From Actibacterium pelagium (GTDB lineage: Bacteria; Pseudomonadota; Alphaproteobacteria; Rhodobacterales; Rhodobacteraceae): a stretch of DNA of 64,000 bases. Below the pieces are notes generated by a model that did not search any database, was not told where the DNA came from, and worked only from the letters and a program-made list of their open reading frames with translations. Below are positions 44,470 to 53,681 of this stretch, piece by piece. The position numbers and the translations under genes were made by a program. The stretch's first letter is position 1, and each line of letters opens with the position of its first letter. The DNA is taken from NCBI RefSeq assembly GCF_002285415.1, contig NZ_NSBU01000004.1, positions 620,001-684,000 on the forward strand, read 5' to 3'.

Positions 44470-44895
44470 ATGACACCAAAAGAACGCGCCGAAAAATCTG
44501 CCGAAGCGATGTGGGCCAATGATGAGGCCAGCAAGTGGTTCGGCATGGTACTGGTCGAGGTGGATGAAGGCCGCGCTACGCTTGCCCTGACCGTTGCGCC
44601 CAACCAGTGTAACGGCCACGGTATTTGCCACGGTGGCGTTAGCTTCGCGCTGGCCGACAGTGCTTTTGCCTTTGCTTGCAACAGCCGGAACAAGTCGACC
44701 GTCGGTCAGCACACTTTCATGAACTACCTCGCCCCCGGACATTTAGGAGACCGGCTAACGGCCACGGCGACAGAAATCTCTATGACCGGACGTAGTGGTA
44801 TCTACGACGTGCGTGTCAGCAACCAAGATGGCACCGTGATCGCCGAATTCCGCGGGGTATCCCGCACGATCAACGGTCAACATTTCGAAGAATAA
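44470..44895 (+). CDS. paaI: Hydroxyphenylacetyl-CoA thioesterase
   Basis: A 141-aa hotdog-fold thioesterase with the PaaI signature GHGICHGGVSFALADSAFAFACN and HTFMNYLAPGHLGDRL. It hydrolyses stalled ring-hydroxylated CoA thioesters and so protects the CoA pool in phenylacetate breakdown. ATG 44470 is 2 bases behind the paaG stop; paaK follows after 23 bases. Confidence 0.93.
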   Translation: MTPKERAEKSAEAMWANDEASKWFGMVLVEVDEGRATLALTVAPNQCNGHGICHGGVSFALADSAFAFACNSRNKSTVGQHTFMNYLAPGHLGDRLTATATEISMTGRSGIYDVRVSNQDGTVIAEFRGVSRTINGQHFEE

Positions 44896-44918
44896 TTCGC
44901 GTTTGGAGGAGCCCCGCG

Positions 44919-46229
44919 ATGGAAGACCTTAGCCCGAACAAAGCCGATCTCGATCCGATCGAGATCGCCTCGATCGACGAGATTCGTGCCCTGCAATTGG
45001 ACCGCCTGAAATGGTCGGTGCGTCACGCCTATGACAATGTCCCGATGTATAAGCAACGGTTCGACGAGGCAGGCGTTCACCCGGACGACTTGCAGGAACT
45101 GTCCGATCTGGCGAAGTTCCCGTTCACCTATAAGAACGATCTGCGAGACAACTATCCGTTCGGCCTGTTCGCCGTCCCGCGCAACGAGATCATCCGCCTG
45201 CACGCGTCCTCGGGCACGACGGGTAAGCCGACCGTTGTGGGCTATACCAAGAACGACATTGACAACTGGGCTGATCTGGTCGCGCGGTCGCTGCGCGCTT
45301 CGGGTCTGCGTAGGGGGGACATGGTTCACAACGCCTATGGCTACGGTTTGTTCACCGGTGGTCTGGGCGCGCATTACGGAATCGAGCGTCTTGGCGCGAC
45401 CGTCGTCCCGATGTCGGGCGGCCAGACCGAAAAGCAGGTTGGTCTGATCACCGACTTCAAACCCGACGGGATCATGGTGACCCCGTCTTACATGCTCAAT
45501 ATCCTCGAGCAGTATCACAAGGTCGGTATGGACCCTCGTGAAAGCTCTTTGAAAGTCGGCGTCTTCGGGGCAGAGCCCTGGACCGATGCCATGCGCAAAG
45601 AGGTCGAAAACGCCTTTGATATGCACGCTGTCGACATCTATGGCCTGTCGGAAATCATGGGTCCCGGTGTCGCAAACGAATGCGTGGAGACCAAGGACGG
45701 TCCGGTGATCTGGGAAGACCATTTCCTGCCAGAAATCATCGACCCCGAAACCGGCGAAGTGCTGCCCGATGGCGAGATGGGTGAACTGGTCTTCACCACG
45801 ATCACCAAGGAAGGTCTGCCGATGATCCGATATCGGACCCGCGACCTGACCCGCCTGCTGCCCGGAACCGCGCGCTCAATGCGCCGGATGGAAAAGATCA
45901 CTGGCCGCAGCGATGACATGATCATCCTGCGCGGCGTCAATGTCTTCCCCAGCCAGGTCGAAGAACAGGTCATGGCGACCGGTGGTTTGGCCCCGTACTA
46001 CCAGATCGAGCTGTACAAATCGGGTCGTATGGACGCGATGCGCGTCTTTGTCGAAGCCGAACCCGGCTCGGCCGACAATATGTCCAAAACGGCAGCGGCG
46101 CGCATGTTGACCAAGCGTATCAAGGACATCGTTGGCGTTTCGACCGAAATTATTGTAGGTGACCCCGGAGACGTTGAGCGTTCGCAAGGCAAGGCCAAGC
46201 GGGTCGTCGACAACCGCGATAAGGAGTAA
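44919..46229 (+). CDS. paaK: Phenylacetate-CoA ligase
   Basis: A 436-aa acyl-adenylate-forming ligase. The P-loop-like ASSGTTGKPTVVGYT, the core DIYGLSEIMGPGVA, and the C-terminal RSDDMIILRGVNVFPSQVE hinge are all PaaK features. It activates phenylacetate with ATP and CoA as the first step of the pathway. GGAGG lies before the ATG. It belongs to the paaG-I-K-R operon. Confidence 0.95.
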   Translation: MEDLSPNKADLDPIEIASIDEIRALQLDRLKWSVRHAYDNVPMYKQRFDEAGVHPDDLQELSDLAKFPFTYKNDLRDNYPFGLFAVPRNEIIRLHASSGTTGKPTVVGYTKNDIDNWADLVARSLRASGLRRGDMVHNAYGYGLFTGGLGAHYGIERLGATVVPMSGGQTEKQVGLITDFKPDGIMVTPSYMLNILEQYHKVGMDPRESSLKVGVFGAEPWTDAMRKEVENAFDMHAVDIYGLSEIMGPGVANECVETKDGPVIWEDHFLPEIIDPETGEVLPDGEMGELVFTTITKEGLPMIRYRTRDLTRLLPGTARSMRRMEKITGRSDDMIILRGVNVFPSQVEEQVMATGGLAPYYQIELYKSGRMDAMRVFVEAEPGSADNMSKTAAARMLTKRIKDIVGVSTEIIVGDPGDVERSQGKAKRVVDNRDKE

Positions 46230-46232
46230 GCC

Positions 46233-46829
46233 TTGGCCCGTACCATTGCCAAAGATCACGATCAGAAGCGTGAGCAGATCCTGAAATCTGCCGCCAAGGT
46301 GTTTGCTGACCAAGGGTTTGACCGCGCTTCGATGACGCTTTTGGCGAAAGAATGCGGGATTTCGAAGGCCAACATCTATCACTACTACGATAGCAAGGAT
46401 GCCATCCTGTATGACATTCTTGAGACCTATTTGCGCGATCTGCGGGATACGATCCTGCAGGTCGATACCGAAGACCTGTCCCCTGAAGTGAAGTTGCGCA
46501 CAGCCATTCGGGCAATCCTTCTGGCGTATCAGGGTGCCGACGACGAACACCGGGTTCAGATCAGCGGAATGTCCGCTTTGCCGGAAGAACAGCAAAAGGT
46601 TCTGCGCGGCTATCAGCGGGACTTGGTGACCTTCGTCAGTGACATTCTTAAAGAGGTCTCACCGGACACGCTGGATGCCGACAATGACAAGCTGCGGGCC
46701 GCGACGATGTCGGTCTTTGGCATGTTGAACTGGTATTACATGTGGAACACGGGTGCCGGAGCCAGCGCCCGCGAAGACTATGCCGATGTCGTCAGCACCT
46801 TGACGCTGCATGGTGTGCAGAAGCTGTAA
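46233..46829 (+). CDS. paaR: TetR-family regulator, probable PaaR
   Basis: A 198-aa TetR regulator. The N-terminal helix-turn-helix domain has REQILKSAAKVFADQGFDRASMTLLAKECGISKANIYHYYDSKDAILYDIL. A TTG start at 46233 follows AAGGAG by 6 bases; no better ATG exists. It is co-transcribed with paaK. By position it is PaaR, which senses phenylacetyl-CoA in other bacteria, and it likely binds the ACCGTnYGGT sites at 37272, 43629 and 59925. Confidence 0.85.
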   Translation: MARTIAKDHDQKREQILKSAAKVFADQGFDRASMTLLAKECGISKANIYHYYDSKDAILYDILETYLRDLRDTILQVDTEDLSPEVKLRTAIRAILLAYQGADDEHRVQISGMSALPEEQQKVLRGYQRDLVTFVSDILKEVSPDTLDADNDKLRAATMSVFGMLNWYYMWNTGAGASAREDYADVVSTLTLHGVQKL

Positions 46830-46849
46830 GCCTCTTTCCTTACCCAAGC

Positions 46850-46890
46850 AAAAAGCGCCGAAGCTGTTCGCCTCGGCGCTTTTTCTTTTT
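46850..46890. terminator. Bidirectional intrinsic terminator, paaR / fahA
   Basis: AAAAAGCGCCGA (46850-46861) pairs with TCGGCGCTTTTT (46873-46884) in a perfect 12-bp stem, followed by CTTTTTTC. A-rich and T-rich flanks make it work for both convergent operons. Confidence 0.92.
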
Positions 46891-46910
46891 TCAATTCTAT
46901 TCCTGACGGA

Positions 46911-48152
46911 TCAGACTTTATCTGCGGGCAGCAGTTTGCCGACGCATTCGCCAAAGCCCACCCGGTATCCTTCGCCAAAGGCAGCGCCGCGCAGGGTGAC
47001 CAGGTCGCCGTCTTCAAGGAAGCTGCGTTCTTCGCCACTGTCCAGCGTCATAGGCTCTTTGCCGCCCCAGCTGATTTCCAGCAGACTGCCCCGGTTTTCC
47101 TTGTTCGGACCCGAGATCGTGCCCGAGCCCAACAGGTCACCAATCCGCATTGGACAACCGCTTGAGGCATGGTGCGCCAACTGTTGTGCGGCCGAGTAAT
47201 ACATCTCGTCATAGTTGGTGCGTGCAATGATCGTTTCGCGGCCACCTTCCGGGGTCAGGCCGACCTCTAGCGAGATATCGTACAGCATCGGGGCCGGTTC
47301 CTGCAGATAGGGAAGAAGCGGCTTCGAGCGGTCCGGCGTGGTTGTGCGGAACGGGGCCAAGGCCTCGGCTGATACAATCCACGGGCTGATTGTGGTCGCG
47401 GTCGCTTTGGCCTGGAACGGGCCTAATGGCTGATACTCCCATGCCTGAATGTCACGGGCGGACCAGTCATTCAGCAGGACGTAGCCAAAGATGTTGTCGA
47501 AAGCTTCCTGAACCGAAATCGGCCCGTTGGAGGCCTGACCAACGATGGCCCCCATCTCCAGTTCGATATCGAAACGGGCAGACGGGCCAAAGCGCGGCAT
47601 CTCATCATTCGGGCCTTTCAGCTGGCCGTTGGGACGCTTGATTTTGGTGCCCGACAGAACCACGGAAGAGGCCCGTCCGTTGTACCCGATCGGAATGTGC
47701 AGCCAGTTCGGCGGCAGGGCGTTTTCGGGGCCACGGAACATGGTTCCCACGTTTTGCGCGTGATGGCGGCCTGCGTAGAAATCTGTGTATTCCGCCAGAT
47801 CAAACGGGAAGTGCAACGTTGCCTGATCCATCGAAACCATATGCGGTTCGACGCCACCCTGGCTGATCGAGTCTTCGGCCAAGAGCGCGGTTAGCTCGCT
47901 TCGGAAACGCGACCACTGGTCCTTTCCCAAGGCCATGAAGGCGTTCCAGCTACCGGTCCGAAGCGTCCCGTCAAAGTCCAGAAGACCTGTGGTCTCTAGG
48001 CTTGCCAGATCAAGGATCTTGTCCCCGATGGCGACACCGCATTTCGGTTCCGATCCATCGACAGAGAACACGCCATAGGGCAGGTTATTCAGCGGAAAGT
48101 CAGTCTCTGCGCTATTAGCGCTTTCGACCCAAGAGCGGAGAAGTTTTGTCAT
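46911..48152 (-). CDS. fahA: Fumarylacetoacetase
   Basis: A 413-aa fumarylacetoacetate hydrolase, the last step of homogentisate breakdown, giving fumarate and acetoacetate. Metal-ligand and active-site pieces are present: FYAGRHHAQNVGTMFRG, FDIELEMGAIVG, LLNDWSARDIQAWEYQPLGPF and GSGTISGPN. The length is near the family mean. It is the final gene of the hmgA-maiA-fahA operon, 9 bases after maiA. Confidence 0.95.
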   Translation of the reverse strand: MTKLLRSWVESANSAETDFPLNNLPYGVFSVDGSEPKCGVAIGDKILDLASLETTGLLDFDGTLRTGSWNAFMALGKDQWSRFRSELTALLAEDSISQGGVEPHMVSMDQATLHFPFDLAEYTDFYAGRHHAQNVGTMFRGPENALPPNWLHIPIGYNGRASSVVLSGTKIKRPNGQLKGPNDEMPRFGPSARFDIELEMGAIVGQASNGPISVQEAFDNIFGYVLLNDWSARDIQAWEYQPLGPFQAKATATTISPWIVSAEALAPFRTTTPDRSKPLLPYLQEPAPMLYDISLEVGLTPEGGRETIIARTNYDEMYYSAAQQLAHHASSGCPMRIGDLLGSGTISGPNKENRGSLLEISWGGKEPMTLDSGEERSFLEDGDLVTLRGAAFGEGYRVGFGECVGKLLPADKV

Positions 48153-48161
48153 ATCAATCTC

Positions 48162-48794
48162 TTACGTGGCATCCGGCTGATTTTCGGGGCGCGCGGCCTC
48201 GAATGCCGGAAGTTTCATGGCAGCCTCTTCGATCTGAAGAAGACGCTGGAAGGGGGTCATGTCAACGCCCCACCGGTGAGCGTTGTAAAGCTGGGCGACA
48301 AGGCAGATGTCGGCCAGCGTGGGGGTGTCGGAAAAGCTAAAGATCGGACCCTCGGGCAAAAGTCCCTGATAGGCGTGGAACCCGTCGGTCATCCAGTGGT
48401 GCATCCAGTTGATACTATCGTCTGTCGAGGCACCATGTTCGGATTTCAGGCGTCCCACGACCTTGAGGTTATTCACCGGGTGAATGTCCATCGCGATGGT
48501 ATGAGCCGCCGCCAAAACCTTGGCCCGCGCCACCGCATCGGTGGGCAGGAAGGCCGGGTCAGGGTAAGTCGCGTCCAGATAGTCGATGATCGCCAGCGAT
48601 TGGGTCAGCACCGTGCCATCGTCCAGAACCAGCGTTGGCACACCTTGTCCCGGGTTGAGCGTCGCGTAATCCGCATCCTGCTGCTCTCCGGCTACAAGGT
48701 CCACCGAGGTCTGGTCATAGTCCAGCCCCTTCAGGTTCAACGCGATCCGCACCCGATAGGATGTGGTTGATCTCCAGTATCCGTAAAGCTTCAT
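48162..48794 (-). CDS. maiA: Maleylacetoacetate isomerase
   Basis: A 210-aa glutathione-S-transferase-fold (zeta class) enzyme. The N-terminal [19 protein letters not shown] contains the SSxxxRVRIAL-type glutathione site, here [11 protein letters not shown], and the C-terminal domain has [20 protein letters not shown]. It isomerises maleylacetoacetate to fumarylacetoacetate. The ATG at 48794 overlaps the hmgA stop (ATGA), so the two genes are coupled. Confidence 0.93.
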   Translation of the reverse strand: MKLYGYWRSTTSYRVRIALNLKGLDYDQTSVDLVAGEQQDADYATLNPGQGVPTLVLDDGTVLTQSLAIIDYLDATYPDPAFLPTDAVARAKVLAAAHTIAMDIHPVNNLKVVGRLKSEHGASTDDSINWMHHWMTDGFHAYQGLLPEGPIFSFSDTPTLADICLVAQLYNAHRWGVDMTPFQRLLQIEEAAMKLPAFEAARPENQPDAT

Positions 48795-50146
48795 TTCTTG
48801 CCCGGAGTTCCGTCGAACTTCTTGTCGATATCGGACCAGCAATCAATGTAGTCATCCTGAAGTGGTGCCTCTTTCCCGGCGAACTCTGTCAGGTGCTGCG
48901 GGAAGCGGGTTTCGAACATGAAGGACATGGTGTTGTCCAGCTTTTCGGGCTTCAGGTCGGCGTTGGACGCGCCTTCAAAAGCGTTCTTGTCCGGACCGTG
49001 CGGGATCATCATATTGTGCAGCGACATGCCGCCGGGGATGAAGCCCTGCGGCTTGGCGTCGTACTGGCCATAGATGTTGCCCATCAGCTCGGACATGATG
49101 TTCTTGTGGTACCACGGCGGGCGGAAGGTATCTTCCATCACCATCCAGCGTTCACGGAACAGAACGAAGTCGATATTCGCGGTGCCCGGCACGCCCGACG
49201 GGGCGGTCAGCACGGTGAAGATCGAAGGGTCCGGGTGGTCGAACAGGATCGACCCGACCGGGCAATAGGTGCGCAGGTCGTATTTCACAGGAGCATAGTT
49301 GCCGTGCCAAGCGACCACATCCAGTGGCGAATGCCCGATCTCGCAGCGGTGGAACTGACCACACCATTTGACGGTGACGGTCGAGGCCGCTTCACGATCT
49401 TCGAATGCCGCAACGGGCGATTTGAAGTCACGACGGTTCGCCATACAGTTCGCACCGATCGGACCACGGCCCGGCAGTTCAAACTTCTGGCCGTAGTTCT
49501 CGCAGACAAAGCCACGCGCGGGGCCTTCCAGAACCTCGACACGGTACAGAAGGCCGCGCGGGATGATGGCGATCTCTTTTGGCTCTAGGTCGATGATGCC
49601 CAGTTCGGTGGCAAAGCGCAGGCGACCCTCTTGCGGGACGATCAGCAGTTCGGAATCCGCCGAGAAGAAATAGTCGTCAGTCATCGACTCGGTGACCAGA
49701 TAGATGTGGCTGGCCATGCCGACCTGAGTGTTCACATCGCCGGCTGTGGTCATGGTGCGCATGCCGGTGATCCAGTTCAACGGCTGGTCGGTGTGCTCCA
49801 CCGGATCCCAACGATACTGGCCAAGGCTTTGGACGTCCTCGATCACGTTCGGCGCCGACTTCCAGTAGGGTACGTCGATCTTCGTGTACCGGCTGGAATG
49901 CTTCACCGACGGGCGAATGCGATAGCACCAAGTCCGTTCGTTCTGGTGGCTGGGGGCTGTGAAAGCGGTGCCCGAAAGCTGCTCACCGTAAAGACCATAA
50001 TTGCATTTCTGCGGCGAGTTCATGCCCTGCGGCAGGGCACCCGGCAGCGCCTCGGTTTCAAAGTCATTGCCGAAACCGGGCATATAGCCTGGGGTTACGG
50101 TGCCGCCGTCGGCCTGCACCATCGGCTTGCGATCCATCTCGTTCAT
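48791..50146 (-). CDS. hmgA: Homogentisate 1,2-dioxygenase
   Basis: A 451-aa iron(II) dioxygenase that opens the ring of homogentisate to maleylacetoacetate. Typical family regions are [63 protein letters not shown] and [15 protein letters not shown] with the iron-ligand His and Glu residues. ATG 50146 has GGAG upstream. A strong GC-rich hairpin precedes it in the gap after the VOC gene. Confidence 0.96.
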   Translation of the reverse strand: MNEMDRKPMVQADGGTVTPGYMPGFGNDFETEALPGALPQGMNSPQKCNYGLYGEQLSGTAFTAPSHQNERTWCYRIRPSVKHSSRYTKIDVPYWKSAPNVIEDVQSLGQYRWDPVEHTDQPLNWITGMRTMTTAGDVNTQVGMASHIYLVTESMTDDYFFSADSELLIVPQEGRLRFATELGIIDLEPKEIAIIPRGLLYRVEVLEGPARGFVCENYGQKFELPGRGPIGANCMANRRDFKSPVAAFEDREAASTVTVKWCGQFHRCEIGHSPLDVVAWHGNYAPVKYDLRTYCPVGSILFDHPDPSIFTVLTAPSGVPGTANIDFVLFRERWMVMEDTFRPPWYHKNIMSELMGNIYGQYDAKPQGFIPGGMSLHNMMIPHGPDKNAFEGASNADLKPEKLDNTMSFMFETRFPQHLTEFAGKEAPLQDDYIDCWSDIDKKFDGTPGKK

Positions 50147-50167
50147 TGCGCGTCTCCAATACGTCAG

Positions 50168-50190
50168 GCCGCGCCGGGGTCCGGCGCGGC
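50168..50190 (-). other. GC-rich hairpin between VOC gene and hmgA
   Basis: GCCGCGCCGG (50168-50177) and CCGGCGCGGC (50181-50190) are perfect 10-bp repeats around a 3-nt loop, beginning 8 bases after the VOC stop. No T-run follows. It may act as an mRNA-stability or partial-attenuation element inside the operon. Confidence 0.6.
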
Positions 50191-50198
50191 AGCAGGAC

Positions 50199-50744
50199 CT
50201 AGGCGTCCTTTTCCAATTCCTTGGCGTGTAGCCATGCCGCGTGCTGCGGGGCTTTCTTGGTTCGGGACCACTCTTCAAGCATATCCCATTTGACCTCATC
50301 CATGCGCTTCAACATGGCTTCCTCTTCCGGGTCCGGGCAGGCGAGTTCAACGCGATGACCATTCGGGTCGAAGAAGTAGATCGAGTGGAAGATCGAGTGG
50401 TCTGTGACCCCAAGAACCTCGACGCCATTGGCTTCAAGGTGCTCTTTGAACTCGATCAGGGTCTCGCGATCTTTCACTTTGAACGCGATGTGCTGAACCC
50501 AAATCGGGGTGTTTGGGTCACGACCCATTTCCGGTTTGGTCGGCAGTTCGAAGAACGCCAACACATTGCCGTCCCCTGCGTCCAGAAACAGGTGCATATA
50601 GGGGTCGGGCTCGTGGGTCGAAGGCACATGGTCCTCGGCAATCGCAAGGATGAAATCCATGTTCAGCATCTTGCCATACCACTCGACAGTCTCTTTCGCG
50701 TCTTTGCAGCGATAGGCCACGTGGTGGATTTTCTCGATCTTCAT
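50199..50744 (-). CDS. VOC-family (glyoxalase/dioxygenase-like) protein
   Basis: A 181-aa vicinal-oxygen-chelate protein. Metal-ligand positions are visible as His in KIHHVAYRC, His in VQHIAFKV and Glu in NGHRVELAC, so a metal-dependent activity is plausible. It lies between the DUF2783 gene and hmgA in the homogentisate block. An AGGAGT ribosome-binding site precedes the ATG. The role may be isomerase, ring-cleaving dioxygenase or accessory; it is not one of the standard homogentisate enzymes. Confidence 0.8.
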   Translation of the reverse strand: MKIEKIHHVAYRCKDAKETVEWYGKMLNMDFILAIAEDHVPSTHEPDPYMHLFLDAGDGNVLAFFELPTKPEMGRDPNTPIWVQHIAFKVKDRETLIEFKEHLEANGVEVLGVTDHSIFHSIYFFDPNGHRVELACPDPEEEAMLKRMDEVKWDMLEEWSRTKKAPQHAAWLHAKELEKDA

Positions 50745-50749
50745 CGCAG

Positions 50750-50950
50750 TTACTCCTGTTTCAGCGCGGCTGCCGCCAGCGCTTGTGAAAGGATTTCGCG
50801 GTTTCCAATATGGTTGGCCAGAACCAGCACCAGACGAGCGTTCAGTGCATCGCTATCGTCTTTGCTAAGGCCGTCGTGGGTGGCGATCAGCTCGGCATAG
50901 AAGTCGTCCGGGCTGTCGATATTCGGGGTCAGGGTCAGGGTGTCGGTCAT
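50750..50950 (-). CDS. DUF2783 domain protein
   Basis: A 66-aa helical protein with the DUF2783 pattern: SPDDFYAELIATHDGLSKDDSDALNARLVLVLANHIGN. This family is commonly found beside the FAD monooxygenase encoded immediately upstream, and the gene pair is preserved here. GGAG stands before ATG 50950. The function is unknown; a small subunit or regulator of the monooxygenase is a reasonable guess. Confidence 0.8.
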   Translation of the reverse strand: MTDTLTLTPNIDSPDDFYAELIATHDGLSKDDSDALNARLVLVLANHIGNREILSQALAAAALKQE

Positions 50951-50954
50951 TAGA

Positions 50955-52577
50955 TCACTCCTTGCCAATGGCGCGGCGAACGGCTGCGCGGAAGATGTTT
51001 TCGTCAAAGTTGGGGCGACGGGCAGCGACGTGCTGGTCCGGCCGGATCAGGTAGATAGCGCTGTCGTTGTCGCCAAGGTAACGCTCTTTCAACGCACCGG
51101 TCGGATCGTCCTCGGTGGACAGGGCCAGACGGGTCACGTTGATGCCCTCTTCTTCAAAGCTTTCAGGCGCCTCGGCGTTGATGGTCAGCAGCGTGAAGCG
51201 GTCCGCCAGCTGTGGCAACAGGAACCCATCACCAAGCGGCGCGTCGGGGCAGGGACTGCCGGGGCGCGAGCGTTTTGGCTCCATCATCGCGTCGGGTGAA
51301 TTCAGGGGTGATCCGTCGTAGGTGCAGGGCACCGACAAGCGACCCGAGTTCACCAAGGGCCGGGCAAAGGTGTATTGCTCGGACAGATCCAGAACCGCGT
51401 CACGGAACAGTTTGCTCATGTCGGACTTCGGTGTGATGAAATCGGTCGAACGGGTCGAGTTCAGGATGTTTTCATCTGCGCCGTGGATACGTTCGTTGTC
51501 ATAAGTGTCCAACAGGCTGTCCGGCGCCTTGCCGTTGATGACCAGACCCAGTTTCCAACCAAGGTTGTCCACGTCCTGCATGCCAGAGTTCGCACCGCGC
51601 GCGCCGAAAGGCGAAACTTGGTGGGCAGAGTCACCGGCAAAGAACACGCGTCCATGACGGAAGCTGTCCATCCGTTTGCATTGGAATGTATAGATCGAGG
51701 ACCAGACCATGTCGTATTCGACGCCCTCGCCTAAGAAGGCATCCAGACGGCGGCGGATGTTTTCCTCTTTCATCTCTTCCTTGCGATCAACGTCCCAGCC
51801 AATCTGGAAGTCGACGCGCCAGACATCGTCGGGCTGTCGGTGCAACAATGTAGAAGCGCCTTCCCCGTGGCTGGGGTCAAACCAGAACCAGCGCTCTGTC
51901 GGGAAGTCGTTGTTTTTCATCTTGATGTCGGCGATCAGGAAGCTGTCCTGGAACACCTTGCCGGTGAACTCATACCCCAGCATCTCACGCAATGGCGAAG
52001 AAGCACCGTCACAACCGATCAGCCATTCGGCCTCGATCTTGTACGGCCCATCAGGGGTCAGAATACCGATTTCGACGTGATCGTCGTGGACGGTAACGTT
52101 TTCGACGCGGTTCTTTCCGCGCACCTCAATCGGCGCACCATTCGCCTGAAGCTCTTCAAAGCGATCCAGCATATAGCTTTCGAAATAAGGCTGCTGCAGG
52201 TTGATGAAGGCCGGGAATTCGTGGCCCTCTTCTGGAAGAAGATTGAATTCAAACACTTTGCGGTCGCGGTGGAAGACCTTGCCAAGGTTCCAGACAACGC
52301 CCTTTTCGACCATGGGTTTGCCTGCGCCATAGCGGTCTGCAATCTCTAGGCAACGTTTCGAAAAGCAGATCGCCCGAGATCCCATGCCAACGCCTTCATG
52401 GTCATCCAGCACCAGCGTTTCGATGCCCTGACGGCCCAGATCAAGCGCCGTCGCCACACCAATAGGCCCCCCGCCCATCACCACCACCTTGTGGCGCACA
52501 GGCTTGGCCGCGTCCTGATCAGCGGACTTCTGGTAGGGATAGCGTTTGTACGCCAGCGTGTATCTGTCGTCGAACAT
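50955..52577 (-). CDS. FAD-dependent aromatic monooxygenase (MhpA-like)
   Basis: A 540-aa class A flavoprotein hydroxylase. The FAD dinucleotide loop VVVMGGGPIGVATALDLGRQG, the DG motif LIGCDGASSPLREML and the second FAD motif GRVFFAGDSAHQVSPFGARGANSGMQDVDNL are intact. It is similar in layout to 3-(3-hydroxyphenyl)propionate hydroxylase. In this cluster it could hydroxylate a hydroxyphenylacetate to homogentisate, feeding hmgA; that substrate is inferred. GGAGG lies before the ATG. Confidence 0.88.
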   Translation of the reverse strand: MFDDRYTLAYKRYPYQKSADQDAAKPVRHKVVVMGGGPIGVATALDLGRQGIETLVLDDHEGVGMGSRAICFSKRCLEIADRYGAGKPMVEKGVVWNLGKVFHRDRKVFEFNLLPEEGHEFPAFINLQQPYFESYMLDRFEELQANGAPIEVRGKNRVENVTVHDDHVEIGILTPDGPYKIEAEWLIGCDGASSPLREMLGYEFTGKVFQDSFLIADIKMKNNDFPTERWFWFDPSHGEGASTLLHRQPDDVWRVDFQIGWDVDRKEEMKEENIRRRLDAFLGEGVEYDMVWSSIYTFQCKRMDSFRHGRVFFAGDSAHQVSPFGARGANSGMQDVDNLGWKLGLVINGKAPDSLLDTYDNERIHGADENILNSTRSTDFITPKSDMSKLFRDAVLDLSEQYTFARPLVNSGRLSVPCTYDGSPLNSPDAMMEPKRSRPGSPCPDAPLGDGFLLPQLADRFTLLTINAEAPESFEEEGINVTRLALSTEDDPTGALKERYLGDNDSAIYLIRPDQHVAARRPNFDENIFRAAVRRAIGKE

Positions 52578-52629
52578 GGTTTTCTCCTCCGCTGTGCCAG
52601 ACTGTGCCTGACACCAAGTTCGTGGCTTT

Positions 52630-52647
52630 GCGGCCCCGAAGGGCCGC
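52630..52647 (-). other. GC-rich UUCG-loop hairpin behind the MBL gene
   Basis: On the minus strand GCGGCCC-TTCG-GGGCCGC forms a 7-bp stem with a UUCG tetraloop, which is very stable. It starts 8 bases after the MBL stop and has no T-run. It sits in the operon upstream of the monooxygenase gene. Confidence 0.55.
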
Positions 52648-52655
52648 GTGTCGCC

Positions 52656-53606
52656 TTAGCCCTGAAGCTGTGCCCACATCTCTAGATCGCGCTCGGCGGT
52701 CCAGATACGCGGGGTGTCGATGCCGCGGGCCTCGTCATAGGCGCGGGCAACGTTGAAGGGCAGGCAGTGTTCGTAGATCGCATAGTCTGCGAATTTCGGG
52801 TCGCATTCGGCGCGGACCGCGTCCCATGCCTCTTTCAGCGAACCACCGCGCGCGGCGATTTTCTGGACCGGGCGATAGGTGCTTTCCACGAAGTCGCGCG
52901 TGTTCTCGATGGCGGCGTTGACCATCTCTTTGCCGACCAATGCATCACCACGGCCCGGCGCAATCGCGTCCACGTCAAAGTATGCGATGTTGTCCAGCGT
53001 ATCGCCCCAGTCAGAGAAGTGGCCATCGCCGCAATAGCAGGCAGAGTGGTATTCTACGATGTCGCCGGTGAACATGACGTTCTGGTCTGGGACGTGAATG
53101 ACAATGTCACCCGCCGTATGCGCACGGCCAAGATGCATCAGTTCAACGCGGCGGTTGCCCAGATAGACGGTCATGTCGTCGCTGAACGTGGTGGTCGGGT
53201 AGGTGAGGCCCGGAATGCTTTCATGGCCCTCGAACAGGCGCGGGAAGCGCTGGAATTCGCTATCCCAGTCCTCTTTGCCGCGCTCAACGACCATCGCACG
53301 GGCGGTGTCACCCATAATGATCTGGTTCGCGCCATAGGCGCTCGCGCCCAGAACACGGACCGCGTGATAGTGGGTCAGAACCACGTGGCTGATTGGCTTG
53401 TCGGTGACGCTGCGCACACATTCGATCACTTTGTTTGCCAGACGCGGGGTGGCTTGCGCTTCGACAATCATCACGCTGTCGTCGCCGATAATCACACCCG
53501 AGTTCGGATCACCTTCGGCGGTGAAGGCATAAAGCCCGTCACCAATTTCGTCGAAAGTGATCTTTTTTTCGGTCAGGTCGCCTTGAGATGCGAATGCCTT
53601 GGCCAT
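52656..53606 (-). CDS. MBL-fold metallo-hydrolase with altered metal motif
   Basis: A 316-aa beta-lactamase-fold protein. The later motifs are normal (GRAHTAGDIVIHVP, FTGDIVEYHSACYCGDGHFSDW), but the first motif, normally HxHxDH, reads HYHAVR. The Asp and third His that complete the second metal site are missing, so it may bind one metal or use other ligands. It is the first gene of the homogentisate-block operon and divergent from the MarR gene. AGGAGG precedes the ATG. It may be a lactonase- or thioesterase-like accessory enzyme of the pathway. Confidence 0.82.
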   Translation of the reverse strand: MAKAFASQGDLTEKKITFDEIGDGLYAFTAEGDPNSGVIIGDDSVMIVEAQATPRLANKVIECVRSVTDKPISHVVLTHYHAVRVLGASAYGANQIIMGDTARAMVVERGKEDWDSEFQRFPRLFEGHESIPGLTYPTTTFSDDMTVYLGNRRVELMHLGRAHTAGDIVIHVPDQNVMFTGDIVEYHSACYCGDGHFSDWGDTLDNIAYFDVDAIAPGRGDALVGKEMVNAAIENTRDFVESTYRPVQKIAARGGSLKEAWDAVRAECDPKFADYAIYEHCLPFNVARAYDEARGIDTPRIWTAERDLEMWAQLQG

Positions 53607-53681
53607 GGAATTCCTCCTTGTGTACCGGGCGCCACGTCGAAGTTGATTCTTGCGCGGGGTACGGTCTGTCGCTACGTTGGG

